Notes: a model not told the origin generated them from the letters alone. A stretch of DNA of 64,000 bases from Vacuolonema iberomarrocanum LEGE 07170 (GCA_015207365.1 JADEXA010000021.1:36422-100421); one strand, 5' to 3'. Counted from the first letter of the stretch, positions 35,287-45,330 are shown. Numbers and translations: made by a program.

Positions 35287-36742
35287 ACGTTTCTTCCAAA
35301 TCTCGGCGCAGGCGATGAATCACGGTATCGCGATCGACCTCTTCGAGAATGTTCTGTAGAACCGTGTTGACCCCATCTGGCCCCCAGGTACAGCCCTGCT
35401 CCAGGTAGATTTGAGCTGCCTTGCCCACGCGGTAGGAGCCATAGCCAGCCAGGGTTGCCTGGGCGATCGCTGCACTGCTATAGGCCATGAGTCCCCCAAA
35501 GCTATCGAAGGCAGAGGCAACAGCAGAGGCGCTTTTCCCCACGCCGAGGAGCAATCCGCTGCCCACTTCACCCGCCAATACGCCGCCGGTGCTCCAGAGA
35601 ATGGTATTGAGCAACTTGCCCGCTTCATAACGCGTCATGGGCAACCCATACAGCTGTGCCAGGGAGCGAATCATCACCAGATCGGTCATCAGGCCCCCCA
35701 TCACATCCAAAACGGCCAGGGGATTGAGAGCCACTGCCGCCGCTTTCCAGCGAGCAAACTTCCATACCAGCTCTTCCCCAGCTTCTTGGTTGAGCCGCAG
35801 ACTTTTGGCCGCAATGGATTGCTCGGCCTCCCGCCCTTGCCGTAAGGCATTTAGCGCCAACAACGATTTGCCTTCCTGGTTCAGCAGTGCTAGCAGCTTA
35901 TTTTTAAGCGGTTCAATATCGGGCGATGGCGTCTCCCGCTCGTAGGTGACGCGCCCATCCTCCCATTCCACTCGCACCTGCATCGGGGCTGGCTCTGCCG
36001 CGACCAGCACAATATCGTCGGGTTGCAAGAAGGGACGCGTCGGACTGTTGCTGGCTTGAAACAAGTCTTGCAATTTTTGATAAATGGCCGCGCGATCCTG
36101 ATCAGGATAGAGATCCGTTTTGTTGAATACGACGATTAGCGGTTTATGGGCGGCTTGCAGTTCCGATAATGCATGGTATTCCGTGCGGGTGATGTCTCCG
36201 GCAATCACAAACAGAATCAGGTCGGCGTCATGGGCAATCTCCAGGGCCATCGCTGCCCGCGACTGTCCACCGACCTCGTCGATCCCCGGTGTGTCGATCA
36301 GCTCTACGGTGACGGGTTCGCTGAGTTCCATAGACCAGTAGAGCGATCGCGGGAATTGCGTGACGCCATGCAGTGGCCCTGTGGGCACCAGCTTTTTACC
36401 AATCAGGGCATTGACCACTGCCGACTTGCCTCGGCTGACTAACCCAAAGACGGCAATCCGCACCAGGTTGGCATTCAGCTTGTCGAGGGCGTAGTTAACC
36501 TGGTTCAGATCCGTTTTAAGTGCAGCCTGCAATTCGATAGAGGTATTGGGGCGGGGCGATCGCAGCGTTTTCGAATACCGCTGGATCAGTTGCCGTAAAC
36601 TCGTCTTCGCTCGCTGATAGTGAATATCCTGTATCCCCAGCGGAATGAGCCCCATTGCTTTGGGCGCAGGGGAAGGGGTGGAATGCGATGAAACATTCCG
36701 AACCTCAGATGGAGAATCAGACGGGGAAGATGCCACAGCCAC
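35285..36742 (-). CDS. DUF697-type dynamin-like/Era-like GTPase
   Basis: A 485-residue GTPase. G1 is GLVSRGKS (100-107), G3 DTPG (150-153) and G4 NKTD (207-210). The first 30 residues are Ser/Pro-rich and disordered. The C-terminal part (about 325-440) has two hydrophobic segments (LLGVGKSASAVASAFDSFGG region) and the DUF697 look, which suggests membrane association. Relatives are conserved in cyanobacteria without a defined role; chloroplast relatives are linked to membrane remodelling in some cases. It stands alone. Its TAG stop lies in the target duplication of the family-4 repeat. Confidence 0.85.
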   Translation of the reverse strand: MAVASSPSDSPSEVRNVSSHSTPSPAPKAMGLIPLGIQDIHYQRAKTSLRQLIQRYSKTLRSPRPNTSIELQAALKTDLNQVNYALDKLNANLVRIAVFGLVSRGKSAVVNALIGKKLVPTGPLHGVTQFPRSLYWSMELSEPVTVELIDTPGIDEVGGQSRAAMALEIAHDADLILFVIAGDITRTEYHALSELQAAHKPLIVVFNKTDLYPDQDRAAIYQKLQDLFQASNSPTRPFLQPDDIVLVAAEPAPMQVRVEWEDGRVTYERETPSPDIEPLKNKLLALLNQEGKSLLALNALRQGREAEQSIAAKSLRLNQEAGEELVWKFARWKAAAVALNPLAVLDVMGGLMTDLVMIRSLAQLYGLPMTRYEAGKLLNTILWSTGGVLAGEVGSGLLLGVGKSASAVASAFDSFGGLMAYSSAAIAQATLAGYGSYRVGKAAQIYLEQGCTWGPDGVNTVLQNILEEVDRDTVIHRLRRDLEET

Positions 36743-36826
36743 TCCTCATGACACGTTCCTCTATTTTCCCTCACACCCTTGCGCTTGCGACATTGCGGTT
36801 TACCGAGCCATCCTGTCAATAGCAGC

Positions 36827-36916
36827 AGGACTGACGCAGAACTTGCGTCATCTGCATGAATTCGTTAATTGTGTGGCCGCGTCACGTCCTCAAAACTAAC
36901 AAAATACGTAAGTCTT
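36827..36916 (-). mobile_element. family-2 repeat, degenerate copy 4
   Basis: Ends AGGACTGACGCA and TACGTAAGTCT with a broken central palindrome (GTGTGGCCGCGTCACGTCC). It directly abuts the inverted family-1 copy that starts at 36918. Confidence 0.65.
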
Positions 36917-36917
36917 A

Positions 36918-37020
36918 AGTAGCTCGGCACGATGAAAAACCAGACTCTAAAAACCTGTGCCGCCCGCAGCGCGGGCGGCACAGGTTTTTAGGGTTTTAGG
37001 TTTAATTGCACCTGCCAACT
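36918..37020 (-). mobile_element. family-1 MITE-like repeat, copy 3 (inverted)
   Basis: 103 bp between TA at 36916-36917 and 37021-37022. It begins AGTAGCTCGGCA and ends TGCCAACT. Loop triplet on the element strand is GCT. It was probably inserted at a TA at the end of the family-2 copy. Confidence 0.85.
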
Positions 37021-37024
37021 TACA

Positions 37025-37073
37025 GAAAAGAAAAGCATCAGCCCTTGGCAGAAGTTGCCGTCAGACTGATGCT
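37025..37073 (-). terminator. rho-independent terminator of the SLH protein gene
   Basis: On the minus strand AGCATCAG pairs with CTGATGCT around an inner GGCA/TGCC stem, followed by TTTCTTTTC. It lies about 40 bp past the stop at 37111. Confidence 0.7.
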
Positions 37074-37110
37074 ATATGGAGTTAGAGGATCCCAAATCTA
37101 TCCGTATCCG

Positions 37111-38337
37111 TTATTCCGGTAGTTGCACACAACTCAACATCCGTAGGGTCGCGGCGGCGGCGTAGTTTCGGAGGGCCGAGCTATCGGGCGAAAACTGCTG
37201 TCCGCGCTCATTGACAGGTGAGGCAACGCCGCAGAAAGATGACATTTCAGCGATTTGTGCGTTGGCCCAGTGATTTGAGGTATCTGTGAAGTTGAACACA
37301 GGTTCAGTGGGCAGCAGATCGGCCGACGAGCCGCGTAGGGTCTGAGCATAGCTAGCTGCACGCCGCAGGACTGAAATCAACTCCGCACGAGAAACCGGGC
37401 GATCGGGGCGGAAGGTCCCATCTTGATAGCCGCTGACGATGTTGTTGTCGCGGGCAAATTGGATCTTGGCCGCACTCCATCGGGATGCATTCACATCACG
37501 ATAGGGAGCGCCGTTTGCTTGGCTAGGAACTCGGAAGTTCGCGTTAGGTACTTCCTCTAGTGAATCCAGAACCATCGATACCAACTGCTCACGGGTCAAG
37601 GTTTCACGAGGCCGGAAGGTGTTGTCTTCAAAGCCTGCAATGAAGCCGATTTCGACCGCTTGCTGAATATCCTCAAAGTAGATATCTCCAGCAATATCTC
37701 GGAAGCGAGGGGTGGTCGGGCCACCCGGATCGGTCGGGCCGCCTGGATCGGTTGGGCCACCCGGATTGGGGTCAACGGCTCCTGGTGGGAATGACCCTTC
37801 GAAGGTCAAATAAATGTGACCTAATACTTGGTCGTTGTAAGTCCGGCGAGTGAAGCGCCAACCTGGATCCAAGGTAAGTTTTGCAAAGTCGTTGGTTACC
37901 CCAGTGGTGCGCCCAATTTCGACACGGGGCACAGAGTTATTTCGGGGAATACCTGTCAGCACCATCTCGTTGTCACGAGGAATGACGCGCAGGGTGTAAG
38001 CGAGACCCATATCTTCGCCGTTGACCCGAATCGAGTAGCCGTTCCGGTCCGTACTCCGGCGGCAGATACCTGTAAAGTTGAAATCCAGCAACAACGGGTC
38101 GACTAAGGTTGGGTTAGAGCCGGTTTCATTCCAGCAGGCACGGGCATCGGAAACTTGTTCAACAATAATCAGCCCGCGATCGCTCAAGCCCCGCGATGAA
38201 AAGGCGACGAAGCGGCTTTGGTCAACTTCTAGTTGATCAAAGACTGAGCTGGCTTGGGCCGGAACAACGGTAGACGTGGAGAATGCGCCCAGGGCTACCG
38301 CAGCGAGAGTAGTCAATCCACGGAGGATAGGTTTCAT
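37111..38337 (-). CDS. secreted DUF3747 and SLH domain protein
   Basis: A 408-residue exported protein from ATG 38337 (signal peptide LRGLTTLAAVALGAFSTS). The N-terminal half is the cyanobacterial DUF3747 domain (FDQLEVDQSRFVAFSSRG, with paired cysteines in ACWNETGS and GICRRS). A Gly/Pro/Thr linker with three GGPTDP-type repeats (about residue 205) leads to two or three S-layer homology repeats: FEDIQQAVEIGFIAGFEDNTFRP and FARDNNIVSGYQDGTFRPDR (cited in part). SLH repeats bind cell-wall polymers, so the protein is likely attached to peptidoglycan. GTG 38355 would add six residues. It has its own terminator. Confidence 0.88.
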   Translation of the reverse strand: MKPILRGLTTLAAVALGAFSTSTVVPAQASSVFDQLEVDQSRFVAFSSRGLSDRGLIIVEQVSDARACWNETGSNPTLVDPLLLDFNFTGICRRSTDRNGYSIRVNGEDMGLAYTLRVIPRDNEMVLTGIPRNNSVPRVEIGRTTGVTNDFAKLTLDPGWRFTRRTYNDQVLGHIYLTFEGSFPPGAVDPNPGGPTDPGGPTDPGGPTTPRFRDIAGDIYFEDIQQAVEIGFIAGFEDNTFRPRETLTREQLVSMVLDSLEEVPNANFRVPSQANGAPYRDVNASRWSAAKIQFARDNNIVSGYQDGTFRPDRPVSRAELISVLRRAASYAQTLRGSSADLLPTEPVFNFTDTSNHWANAQIAEMSSFCGVASPVNERGQQFSPDSSALRNYAAAATLRMLSCVQLPE

Positions 38338-39014
38338 AACAACAACTGAGGACACTGCTAAAGGAACATTATTGCCTGTTTGGGGCGGATGCCAGATGTT
38401 TTATTTGTTACTTGAGTAAAGACATGGCCCGACAGGTGCATACAATCAGTGGGGCGATTGCCCCTCAGCCCCATTGCCAAGCATTTCAAACCGTTCTCTT
38501 TGCCAAGAGAGGCAAAGAGCATTGGCATTTTACCGCTAGGTACTTTCCTAGACACCAGCTTTTTGGCCTAGTAAAGTTTGCGGTTGGGGAAATAAATGGT
38601 GGCTATGGTCGAATGACAATCTGTGTCAGAATTGACGTCTTCTTTGACAGATATTGATTGGATAAGAGTCCGCTTTGGGGTAGCAATAGCGGTATCTACC
38701 GGACGACCATAGGGGAGTCAAATGGGGTGAATGGTGTTAGTTGACTCGACGAATCACGACTGTTTTTTGTGCCGCGATGGCAACATTTTATTCGAACAAC
38801 GGTTTCAAAGCTTAGCTTATTAACCTGGAGCAGAATCATTGCTCATATAATGGCTTCCGTGGATTCTCCCAAGTCTTCCGGGAAGTTTTTCAAATTCCTT
38901 TCTTGGTGGAGGCATAGAACGGCGATCGTGCATAGCCAAAACCTCCCACCATCATGTCGATTCAAGCTTGAGTAAAGACCAACAAAGAAAGCGGATAAGA
39001 CAATATTGATCGGT
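38338..39014. other. intergenic, no gene seen
   Basis: About 680 bp upstream of the SLH gene and downstream of the CIA30-type gene. I find only short frames without ribosome sites or recognisable motifs. AT-rich tracts near 38740-38830 could hold a promoter. Confidence 0.35.
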
Positions 39015-39725
39015 CTAACGGTAGACTCCGATGGATCGAACCTGCAAGCGAAACGAACCAGGCTGAAAATGGGGATTCAATGCCTTATCGTACTCAAACT
39101 TGCTTAACATTAACTGCAACGCATAAATATGTGCCGGATCGAGTGGCTGATCATCCACTATGCGTGCTCGAAAGACCGCACAAAACTCTGAAAAGGGTAA
39201 GCGAACCGTGATCCATTCACCTTCTCTTGTGTCAAAGGACTGGGCGTGGGCAACCCCATCCCAGCGGGTTTCACTACGCAGAAAAAACTTGTAGCGATTG
39301 CCATCCCCCTGTAGGTGCAGTTCTATCCCTACCCAATCGGACAAATTAAGTGAGGGTTCGAAATTGCGCGTTCGAATGGATGTAAAACCACCAGAATTTG
39401 CGGTTGAAAGGTTCCCTTCAAAACACAAACTCCCGTCTTTTTGTTGAACCTTACTCTCACTGACACCACCCATGACGACATCATCCAGGCTGCCCCAAAT
39501 TCCTTCTACTGGAGTATCCAATTGGGTGTAGTCAAACAAAATTTTCGACATTTCTTCACTAGGGGAATGGGTTGCTGGGGGACTGGGTGGAGCGTTAGTT
39601 GTTCCAGAACTTCTCACCCGATCGCGCAAGAAAGGTAATCGATTGACCAGCGGAATCGCTTCAAAAAAACACAGGGTTTTGAGGAAGCGTTGAATATTCC
39701 AGAACTGGGGGTTTGTGTTGGTCAT
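39015..39725 (-). CDS. CIA30 (NDUFAF1-like) domain protein
   Basis: A 236-residue protein. The CIA30 domain fills residues 60-235: FDYTQLDTPVEGIWGSLDDVVMGGVS, then GNLSTANSGGFTSIRTR, LRSETRWDGVAHAQSFDT and the C-terminal FRLQVRSIGVYR (cited in part). In mitochondria CIA30 helps complex I assembly. Cyanobacterial members are often linked to NDH-1 or photosystem biogenesis by inference only. It has no signal peptide, but the N-terminal 50 residues are an uncharacterised extension (IQRFLKTLCFFEAIP). It stands between two intergenic regions. Confidence 0.85.
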   Translation of the reverse strand: MTNTNPQFWNIQRFLKTLCFFEAIPLVNRLPFLRDRVRSSGTTNAPPSPPATHSPSEEMSKILFDYTQLDTPVEGIWGSLDDVVMGGVSESKVQQKDGSLCFEGNLSTANSGGFTSIRTRNFEPSLNLSDWVGIELHLQGDGNRYKFFLRSETRWDGVAHAQSFDTREGEWITVRLPFSEFCAVFRARIVDDQPLDPAHIYALQLMLSKFEYDKALNPHFQPGSFRLQVRSIGVYR

Positions 39726-39759
39726 GGGTATAGATGCGATCGCTGTACTCCTAGTCTAT

Positions 39760-39827
39760 TACGCTCCCCTAAGTACAGGACAAAATCAAGGGTGTTCTGG
39801 GTTTTGTCCTGTACTCAGTATGCTCCC
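39760..39827. mobile_element. family-4 repeat, copy B (short)
   Basis: The 50-bp element (39769-39818) starts CTAAGTACAGGACAAAA and ends GTCCTGTACTCAG. It is flanked by TACGCTCCC (39760-39768) and TATGCTCCC (39819-39827). Confidence 0.75.
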
Positions 39828-39900
39828 ACAACAGCCTGCTCAATTAGGTAGGACACATCAAAACGCATCCGACGAAAGAGGCGATCGCCCGCACGACATC

Positions 39901-39938
39901 ACAAAGCAAAACGGAGAAGCTCTAGGGCTTCTCCGTTT
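39901..39938 (-). terminator. rho-independent terminator of rpsA
   Basis: AAACGGAGAAGC and GCTTCTCCGTTT form a perfect 12-bp stem with a 6-nt loop, followed on the minus strand by TTGCTTTG. It lies about 40 bp past the rpsA stop. Confidence 0.75.
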
Positions 39939-39978
39939 CACAGCAAACTATGTTGCAGCTATACCAAGGCCGTAAGCA

Positions 39979-40962
39979 TTATTCTGCCGACGCTACGACT
40001 TCCTCTGTTGCTGCAGTATCATCAGCTGCCGATACCGGTTCATCTTCAACCATCATCTCCGAAGGCTGATGCGCTTGCATCATCTTCTCGCGGTACAGCG
40101 CCGCCATCTCCTCTGCCTTGTCATAGACAATCTCTGGATTCTTCACCATGTCGCCGGGTTCAGGTTCCAGTTGCTTGGTCGAGAGCGAGATACGACCACG
40201 ATCGGCATCCAGATCGATAATCATGACCTTCACTTCGTCGTTCACATTGAAGACGCTGTGGGGCGTATCAATATGGTCATGCGAAATTTCGGAGATGTGG
40301 AGCAAACCACTGACACCACCAATATCGATGAAGGCCCCATAGGGCTTGAGACCACGTACCGTACCAACCACCACTTCGTACAGTTCGAGGCGATTCATCT
40401 TGCGCTCAACCAAAGCACGGCGATGACTGAGTACCAGACGGTTACGATCTTCATCCACTTCCAGGAACTTGAGGGGAAGCTCTTCACCCACCAAATCTTC
40501 CTTCGGCTTGCGGGTGCTGATGTGAGAACCAGGGATAAACCCGCGCAATCCCTCAATTCGCACCAGGGCACCACCACGGTTGGTCGCAAATACGCTGGAG
40601 CGTACCGTTGCATCCTCGGCCTTGAGCTGGCGTACCCGCTCCCATGCCCGCATGTATTCAATCCGACGAATCGACAGCGTCAACTGTCCTTCTTCGTTCT
40701 CATCGGAAAGAATGTAAAATTCTCGCGTCTCGTTGGACTGCAGTACCTCATCCGGCGTTTCAATCCGGTTGATGGACATCTCCTGGATGGGGATGTAAGC
40801 AGCGGTCTTAGCACCAATGTCAATCAGTGCCCCTCTGGGTTCTAAGCTGAACACCGTCCCTGCAACGATATCTCCAGGGTTGAAATGATAATCATATTTG
40901 TCGAGAAGGGCGGCAAAATCCTCGTGAGTAAAACCAATATCTATTGTTTGCTGATTGACCAT
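39979..40962 (-). CDS. rpsA: 30S ribosomal protein S1
   Basis: A 327-residue S1 protein with three S1 RNA-binding domains (about residues 30-100, 115-185 and 195-270), the short cyanobacterial/plastid form rather than the six-domain proteobacterial one. Clear motifs are FNPGDIVAGTVFSLEPRGALIDIG, VRIEGLRGFIPGSHIS and VGTVRGLKPYGAFIDIGGVSGLLH (cited in part). It recruits mRNA to the ribosome. The C-terminal tail is acidic and variable. It lies downstream of nrdR on the same strand, a common cyanobacterial order. The 570-bp upstream region probably carries its promoter and leader. Confidence 0.95.
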   Translation of the reverse strand: MVNQQTIDIGFTHEDFAALLDKYDYHFNPGDIVAGTVFSLEPRGALIDIGAKTAAYIPIQEMSINRIETPDEVLQSNETREFYILSDENEEGQLTLSIRRIEYMRAWERVRQLKAEDATVRSSVFATNRGGALVRIEGLRGFIPGSHISTRKPKEDLVGEELPLKFLEVDEDRNRLVLSHRRALVERKMNRLELYEVVVGTVRGLKPYGAFIDIGGVSGLLHISEISHDHIDTPHSVFNVNDEVKVMIIDLDADRGRISLSTKQLEPEPGDMVKNPEIVYDKAEEMAALYREKMMQAHQPSEMMVEDEPVSAADDTAATEEVVASAE

Positions 40963-41529
40963 GCTAATCGTGTCCCGGGGTTTGTCTCCGTAATTACTTA
41001 TGTTCTCCTGTCTATGCGCTGGCTAGACAACGTTTCGGCCACTCCACAAAGGCCGCCACCCAATTGTAGGCGACAGCGACTTAGATGCAAACTGACCCTG
41101 GAAGATATATCATAACCCAATTAGATCCCTTCTTCGCATCCTGTTTAGAGAAGACCGACGGGTTTAGACTGGGTCGTTTCTTCAGGTGGTCAGAGGAATA
41201 CAACTCTTATTTCCAACCCATTGACAGCCTTATCAGGCAATCTGGGACAATGCAAACCGTGATACATCGGCTTAGCTGAGATCAGTTGAACGGCGGGATA
41301 ACAGATATCTCAGATCTTGAAATTGTTTCAAGAATTGGGAATGATTGCGTTTTGTAAAGTCCGCGACTGTAGTGGCCAATTACTTCAATGGATCGTTGCT
41401 TGTGAATGAGACGGTCAGTTGCGGCAAAGCGATCGCCAAAAGCTTTGCTACTTCAGTCGTTGCAATTCTCTTATTCAAGCGTATGAAGGGTTAGAAACCA
41501 GGCTCTAATTTTTTGTGAACCCTCAGCCC
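40963..41529. other. intergenic between nrdR and rpsA
   Basis: About 570 bp with no gene or known repeat. It includes the rpsA leader; I cannot recognise a riboswitch or a protein-binding leader structure by eye. Confidence 0.35.
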
Positions 41530-42075
41530 TTATCGAGTGGCTGCCGATGAAGGGGATTCATGGTTCCCATCTTCTAGCACGTTACTGGTGGGACGAAACA
41601 CTTGCCGCCGGGTACCCGTATCCTGAGTATTTTGTAGATGATTGAGGGCTTCTGCAAAATCACGAATACCCTGAAACTGTTGATAAACAGATGCAAAGCG
41701 AACATAGGCAACTTCGTTGAGTTGTTGCAGACGCTTCAGTACCAATTCGCCAATTTCATTACTTTCGACTTCTCGTATGGAGCGCTGCTGCAGTTCGGCT
41801 TCAATTTCATCGACGAGGGCTTCTAGCTGAACGTTGGAAACGCCTGTTTTCTCGCAGGCTCGGATGATCCCGCGTAGGACTTTGGTGCGATCAAAGGATT
41901 CGCGATCGCCATTGCGCTTAATGACAGCAATCGGAACAAACTCGATCCGCTCATAGGTTGTAAAGCGTCGATGACAACTGAGACACTCTCTACGCCGCCG
42001 CACACTTTGTCCACCTTCAGCAGAGCGCGATTCTAGAACTCGGTTGTCAGGAAATTGGCAAAATGGGCAGCGCAT
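41530..42075 (-). CDS. nrdR: transcriptional repressor NrdR
   Basis: A 181-residue regulator from ATG 42075 (ribosome site AGAGGT upstream). The N-terminal zinc ribbon has MRCPFCQ and ECLSCHRRF, two CxxC pairs. The ATP-cone domain (about residues 48-138) starts [22 protein letters not shown]. NrdR senses ATP/dATP and represses ribonucleotide reductase genes. The C-terminal 25 residues are a variable tail. It lies about 390 bp downstream of psbT and upstream of rpsA. Confidence 0.96.
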   Translation of the reverse strand: MRCPFCQFPDNRVLESRSAEGGQSVRRRRECLSCHRRFTTYERIEFVPIAVIKRNGDRESFDRTKVLRGIIRACEKTGVSNVQLEALVDEIEAELQQRSIREVESNEIGELVLKRLQQLNEVAYVRFASVYQQFQGIRDFAEALNHLQNTQDTGTRRQVFRPTSNVLEDGNHESPSSAATR

Positions 42076-42303
42076 GGGACTCAACCTCTAGAGTGAGCGA
42101 AGCAAACTCAGTTTTCTGGGTAGACCGCCAAAATATAGCGTATGCCCACAGGATCGAAACGGAATAGGTGTGATCTGAGAGCACGGCTGTTTAGAGTCGA
42201 AACGCAATAGCTGGATTTTATAAGATCCCTCTAAATTTGTTCGTGTCTCTAAACTAGCGAGAAGTGCGAGAAATGTCGCGATCGCCCAGAACAATCGCTT
42301 TAT

Positions 42304-42338
42304 ATAAACAAAGAGCCAAAGACTTGACCTTTGGCTCT
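42304..42338 (-). terminator. terminator downstream of psbB-psbT
   Basis: AGAGCCAAAG (42312-42321) and CTTTGGCTCT (42329-42338) form a perfect 10-bp stem with a 7-nt loop. On the minus strand it is followed by TTGTTTATATA. It lies about 130 bp past psbT. Confidence 0.7.
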
Positions 42339-42469
42339 GTCATGGTACTGCAATTTTTTAAAATGGATACCGCTGATTTCTCATCGATCATCCGTTGCTT
42401 AGGGTTTTACCCACAACGCATCGTTTGGCATCCAAGACTGCAAATACGTCTAATACAAAACGGATGAAA

Positions 42470-42565
42470 CTATTTCTGAATGCGAGGGGGTTCACGAAAG
42501 GCGATCGCAAAGAACAATACGCCCAACGCTCCCGCCAAGAAGAGCACGTAAATTACACTTTCCAT
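42470..42565 (-). CDS. psbT: photosystem II protein PsbT
   Basis: A 31-residue single-helix protein, MESVIYVLFLAGALGVLFFA followed by IAFREPPRIQK. This is the full PsbT sequence pattern (MES(V/A)xYxxxxxxxLGxLFFAIxFREPPRI). PsbT sits at the PSII dimer interface near Q_A and D1. Ribosome site AGGAGATATTCC precedes the ATG. It lies 137 bp downstream of psbB in the same direction, the standard psbB-psbT order. Confidence 0.97.
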   Translation of the reverse strand: MESVIYVLFLAGALGVLFFAIAFREPPRIQK

Positions 42566-42702
42566 GGAATATCTCCTGTACTGCCGACCGTACTTCCCAG
42601 TGTAGGGAAAAAGAGTGGGAAAAGGGAGTTGTCTTGGCAACTTAACGAAAAAGTTACGCAGAGAAGACCCCCACAAATTTCCACTCAATGAATCAACGAG
42701 TC

Positions 42703-44235
42703 CTAAACAGGCTCGGTACGACGAGTGGACTTGTCACCCACTTTCTGGAAGTAACCCCATTCCACCTGCTCTTCGGCGAGGTCGGGGTCGATTCCGGCGA
42801 ACACATCCCGGAACAGCGTACGGGAACCATGCCAGATGTGACCAAAGAAGAACAGAAGAGCGAAAACGGCATGACCGAAGGTAAACCATCCCCGCGGGCT
42901 CGTACGGAATACACCGTCTGCCTCAATGGATTCGCGATCGAATTCAAAGACTTCACCCAACTGCGCTTTCCGGGCGTATTGCTTAACAAGAGCTGGATCC
43001 GTAAAGGTTTGGCCGTTGAGTGCACCACCGTAGAAGGATGCTGCTACACCAACCTGCTCAAAGCTGTAGCGCGACTCTGCCCGACGGAATGGAATATCCG
43101 CACGAATCACACCATCGGCGTCTGTCAGAACGACAGGGAAGTTCTCGAAGAAGTTGGGAATACGACGCACCGTCAACACACGACCTTCGCCATCCTTAAA
43201 GACAGGATGTCCCAACCAGGCTTCAGCTAGCCCATCACCGTTGTTCATCGCACCGGTACGGAACAAGCCACCCTTGGCAGGGTTATTGCCGACATAGTCG
43301 TAGAAGGCCAATTTCTCAGGAATAGCCGAGTACGCTTCTTCTAGAGAGGCTCCATCAGCCAGAGATGATTGAACCCGACGATCGATTTCCTGCTGGAAGT
43401 AATTGCTATCCCACTGGTAGCGGGTCGGGCCAAACAGCTCGATTGGGGTGGTCGCACTGCCGTACCACATGGTTCCTGCGACCACAAAGGCGGCGAAGAA
43501 CACAGCGGCAATACTACTCGAGAGTACCGTTTCGATATTCCCCATCCGGAGCGCTTTGTAAAGGCGCTCGGGAGGACGTACGGTTAGGTGGAACAAGCCT
43601 GCAATGATACCGACGATACCGGCAGCAATGTGGTGAGCAACGACGCCACCCGGGTTGAAGGGGTTAAAGCCTTCTGGTCCCCAAGCTGGAGCGACGGCTT
43701 GCATGCTCCCGGTTATACCGTATGGGTCAGATACCCACATTCCTGGACCAAAGAGTCCGGTTTGGTGGAACGCTCCAAAACCAAAGCAGAGCAGTCCAGA
43801 AAGGAACAAATGAATGCCAAACATTTTAGGCAAGTCCAATGCGGGCTCACCCGTACGCGGATCTCTGAACAGTTCTAGATCCCAGTAAACCCAGTGCCAG
43901 CAGGCAGCTAGGAACAACAAACCAGACAGAATAATATGTGCGGCGGCGACGCCTTCAAACGACCAGAAGCCGGGATTGACGCCTGTTGCACCTGTAATGT
44001 CCCAGCCGCCCCATGATCCCGTTACTCCCAGGCGTGCCATGAACGGCAAAACGAACATGCCTTGACGCCACATGGGGTTTAACACCGGGTCGCTTGGATC
44101 AAACACAGCCAGCTCGTAAAGAGCCATAGAGCCTGCCCATCCTGCAACCAGAGCGGTGTGCATCAGGTGTACAGCAATCAGTCGTCCGGGATCGTTCAGT
44201 ACGACTGTGTGTACGCGATACCACGGTAGTCCCAT
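42703..44235 (-). CDS. psbB: photosystem II CP47 chlorophyll protein
   Basis: A 510-residue core antenna protein with six transmembrane helices. It starts [20 protein letters not shown] and has histidine ligands for chlorophyll in [32 protein letters not shown] and [13 protein letters not shown]. The large lumenal loop E lies between helices V and VI (about residues 258-450), and the last helix carries [22 protein letters not shown]47 passes excitation to the PSII reaction centre. The ATG has a strong ribosome site (AGGAGGAG). It is divergent from a ferredoxin gene. Confidence 0.99.
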   Translation of the reverse strand: MGLPWYRVHTVVLNDPGRLIAVHLMHTALVAGWAGSMALYELAVFDPSDPVLNPMWRQGMFVLPFMARLGVTGSWGGWDITGATGVNPGFWSFEGVAAAHIILSGLLFLAACWHWVYWDLELFRDPRTGEPALDLPKMFGIHLFLSGLLCFGFGAFHQTGLFGPGMWVSDPYGITGSMQAVAPAWGPEGFNPFNPGGVVAHHIAAGIVGIIAGLFHLTVRPPERLYKALRMGNIETVLSSSIAAVFFAAFVVAGTMWYGSATTPIELFGPTRYQWDSNYFQQEIDRRVQSSLADGASLEEAYSAIPEKLAFYDYVGNNPAKGGLFRTGAMNNGDGLAEAWLGHPVFKDGEGRVLTVRRIPNFFENFPVVLTDADGVIRADIPFRRAESRYSFEQVGVAASFYGGALNGQTFTDPALVKQYARKAQLGEVFEFDRESIEADGVFRTSPRGWFTFGHAVFALLFFFGHIWHGSRTLFRDVFAGIDPDLAEEQVEWGYFQKVGDKSTRRTEPV

Positions 44236-44781
44236 CGACTACGCTCCTCCTATTTATTCGATGATTTCAACGCTTTCTTGAGCCTTATTTATTTAAGCTG
44301 CCAGATACTAGTAAGACTACCAGAATCAGGCATCTGAAACGCGATCGCCCTGTGCTCAATTCCCAACCGCAGGGTTCTAGATTCCGTCGTCTGAAATTTA
44401 AAACCAAAGGCGAGCGATTGAACCACAGGTTGATGCTAGGTTGTAAAAATGAAAGTGTATGACAAAGTGTAACTATCATTCATACGCAAATGCAAGGATC
44501 GGCTGTGTGATTGGCAGGACGTTGCTGTTTCTGGTAGAAGGCTTACAGCTCAAGCCTTGCAGGCCACAAACCGTCAGGTTTTGCGTATGTCCAGAACACG
44601 AGCGTCAGGTCAGGCGTGAGGGGTGATGAATCGTTTGGAACAAGGGATTCTAAGGGAGGCGGTTTCCTGGGAGAATCACGTTGTCAGCGGGCGATCGCCC
44701 TATGGTTCAGGTCTGGAATCGGTTTCTGAACCCTCGACCATACAAAGTAGTGAGTTCAGCCATAAATCGGCAGGTTTTTCG
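44236..44781. other. divergent promoter region of psbB and ferredoxin
   Basis: About 545 bp. It must contain the psbB promoter. A long upstream extension of the ferredoxin frame (from 44623) runs through the last 160 bp, but it has no ferredoxin character and I treat it as leader. Confidence 0.4.
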
Positions 44782-45072
44782 ATGATTAAGTTTCTTAACG
44801 AAGATCGCGAGGTTGTAACAGCGGATGGAGCGAATCTGCGCTTAAAAGCCATTGAAAATGGCGTCGATATCTACAAGTTTGTCGGAAAAATGATGAACTG
44901 TGGAGGCTACGGACAATGCGGTACTTGCATTGTGGAAATTGTAGAAGGGATGGAAAACCTATCACCTCTAACAGAGGTGGAGAAGCGGAAGCTGAAGAAC
45001 AAGCCTGATAATTATCGGCTGGCTTGCCAAACGCTGGTTAATGGTCCGGTGACGGTGAAAACAAAGCCGTAG
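44782..45072 (+). CDS. 2Fe-2S ferredoxin, atypical plant-type
   Basis: A 96-residue ferredoxin. Cluster cysteines are C40, C46, C49 ([11 protein letters not shown]) and C82 (RLACQT), the plant/bacterial beta-grasp spacing. It starts [20 protein letters not shown] and lacks the usual acidic surface of PetF, so it is more likely a specialised ferredoxin. The frame opens at 44623, but the conserved fold begins at ATG 44782. It lies between psbB (divergent) and psbM (145 bp downstream, same strand), a neighbourhood shared by many cyanobacteria. A role in PSII biogenesis is suggested only by position. Confidence 0.88.
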   Translation: MIKFLNEDREVVTADGANLRLKAIENGVDIYKFVGKMMNCGGYGQCGTCIVEIVEGMENLSPLTEVEKRKLKNKPDNYRLACQTLVNGPVTVKTKP

Positions 45073-45216
45073 CGTTTACCAGTTTCCGACCGTAGCCGCT
45101 ATGGTGCTGCATCGGTCAGCGGCGATTGGCGACGGTGAACTTACCTGGAAGCCATCTTCGGTGATATTCTTAGGCTGTAGGTCAATATCTCTGGATAAGC
45201 GGGGAGGCGATTTCAA

Positions 45217-45330
45217 ATGCCAGTCAACGATCTAGGGTTCGTAGCAAGCTTGCTGTTTGTGTTCGTTCCAGTTGTATTCTTGCTCATTCTGTACATCCAA
45301 ACAGCGAGCAAAGAAGGTAACAAATCTTAA
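45217..45330 (+). CDS. psbM: photosystem II protein PsbM
   Basis: A 37-residue single-helix protein, MPVNDLGFVASLLFVFVPVV then FLLILYIQTASKEGNKS. The VNxLxFxAxxLFxxVPxxFLLILYxxT pattern is PsbM. It sits at the PSII dimer axis next to PsbT and CP47, whose genes are 3 kb away. Ribosome site GGGGAGG precedes the ATG at good spacing. Confidence 0.96.
   Translation: MPVNDLGFVASLLFVFVPVVFLLILYIQTASKEGNKS

Noticed and set aside
37700..37770. tandem repeat as a separate element
   Set aside because: It encodes the GGPTDP linker of the SLH protein and is explained by the coding sequence.
38769..38975. 68-aa plus-strand frame
   Set aside because: No ribosome site or family features. It lies in a noncoding gap.
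40069..40845. 258-aa plus-strand frame
   Set aside because: Antisense shadow of rpsA.
44623..44781. 53-residue N-terminal extension of the ferredoxin
   Set aside because: No ferredoxin or targeting character. The fold begins at ATG 44782.
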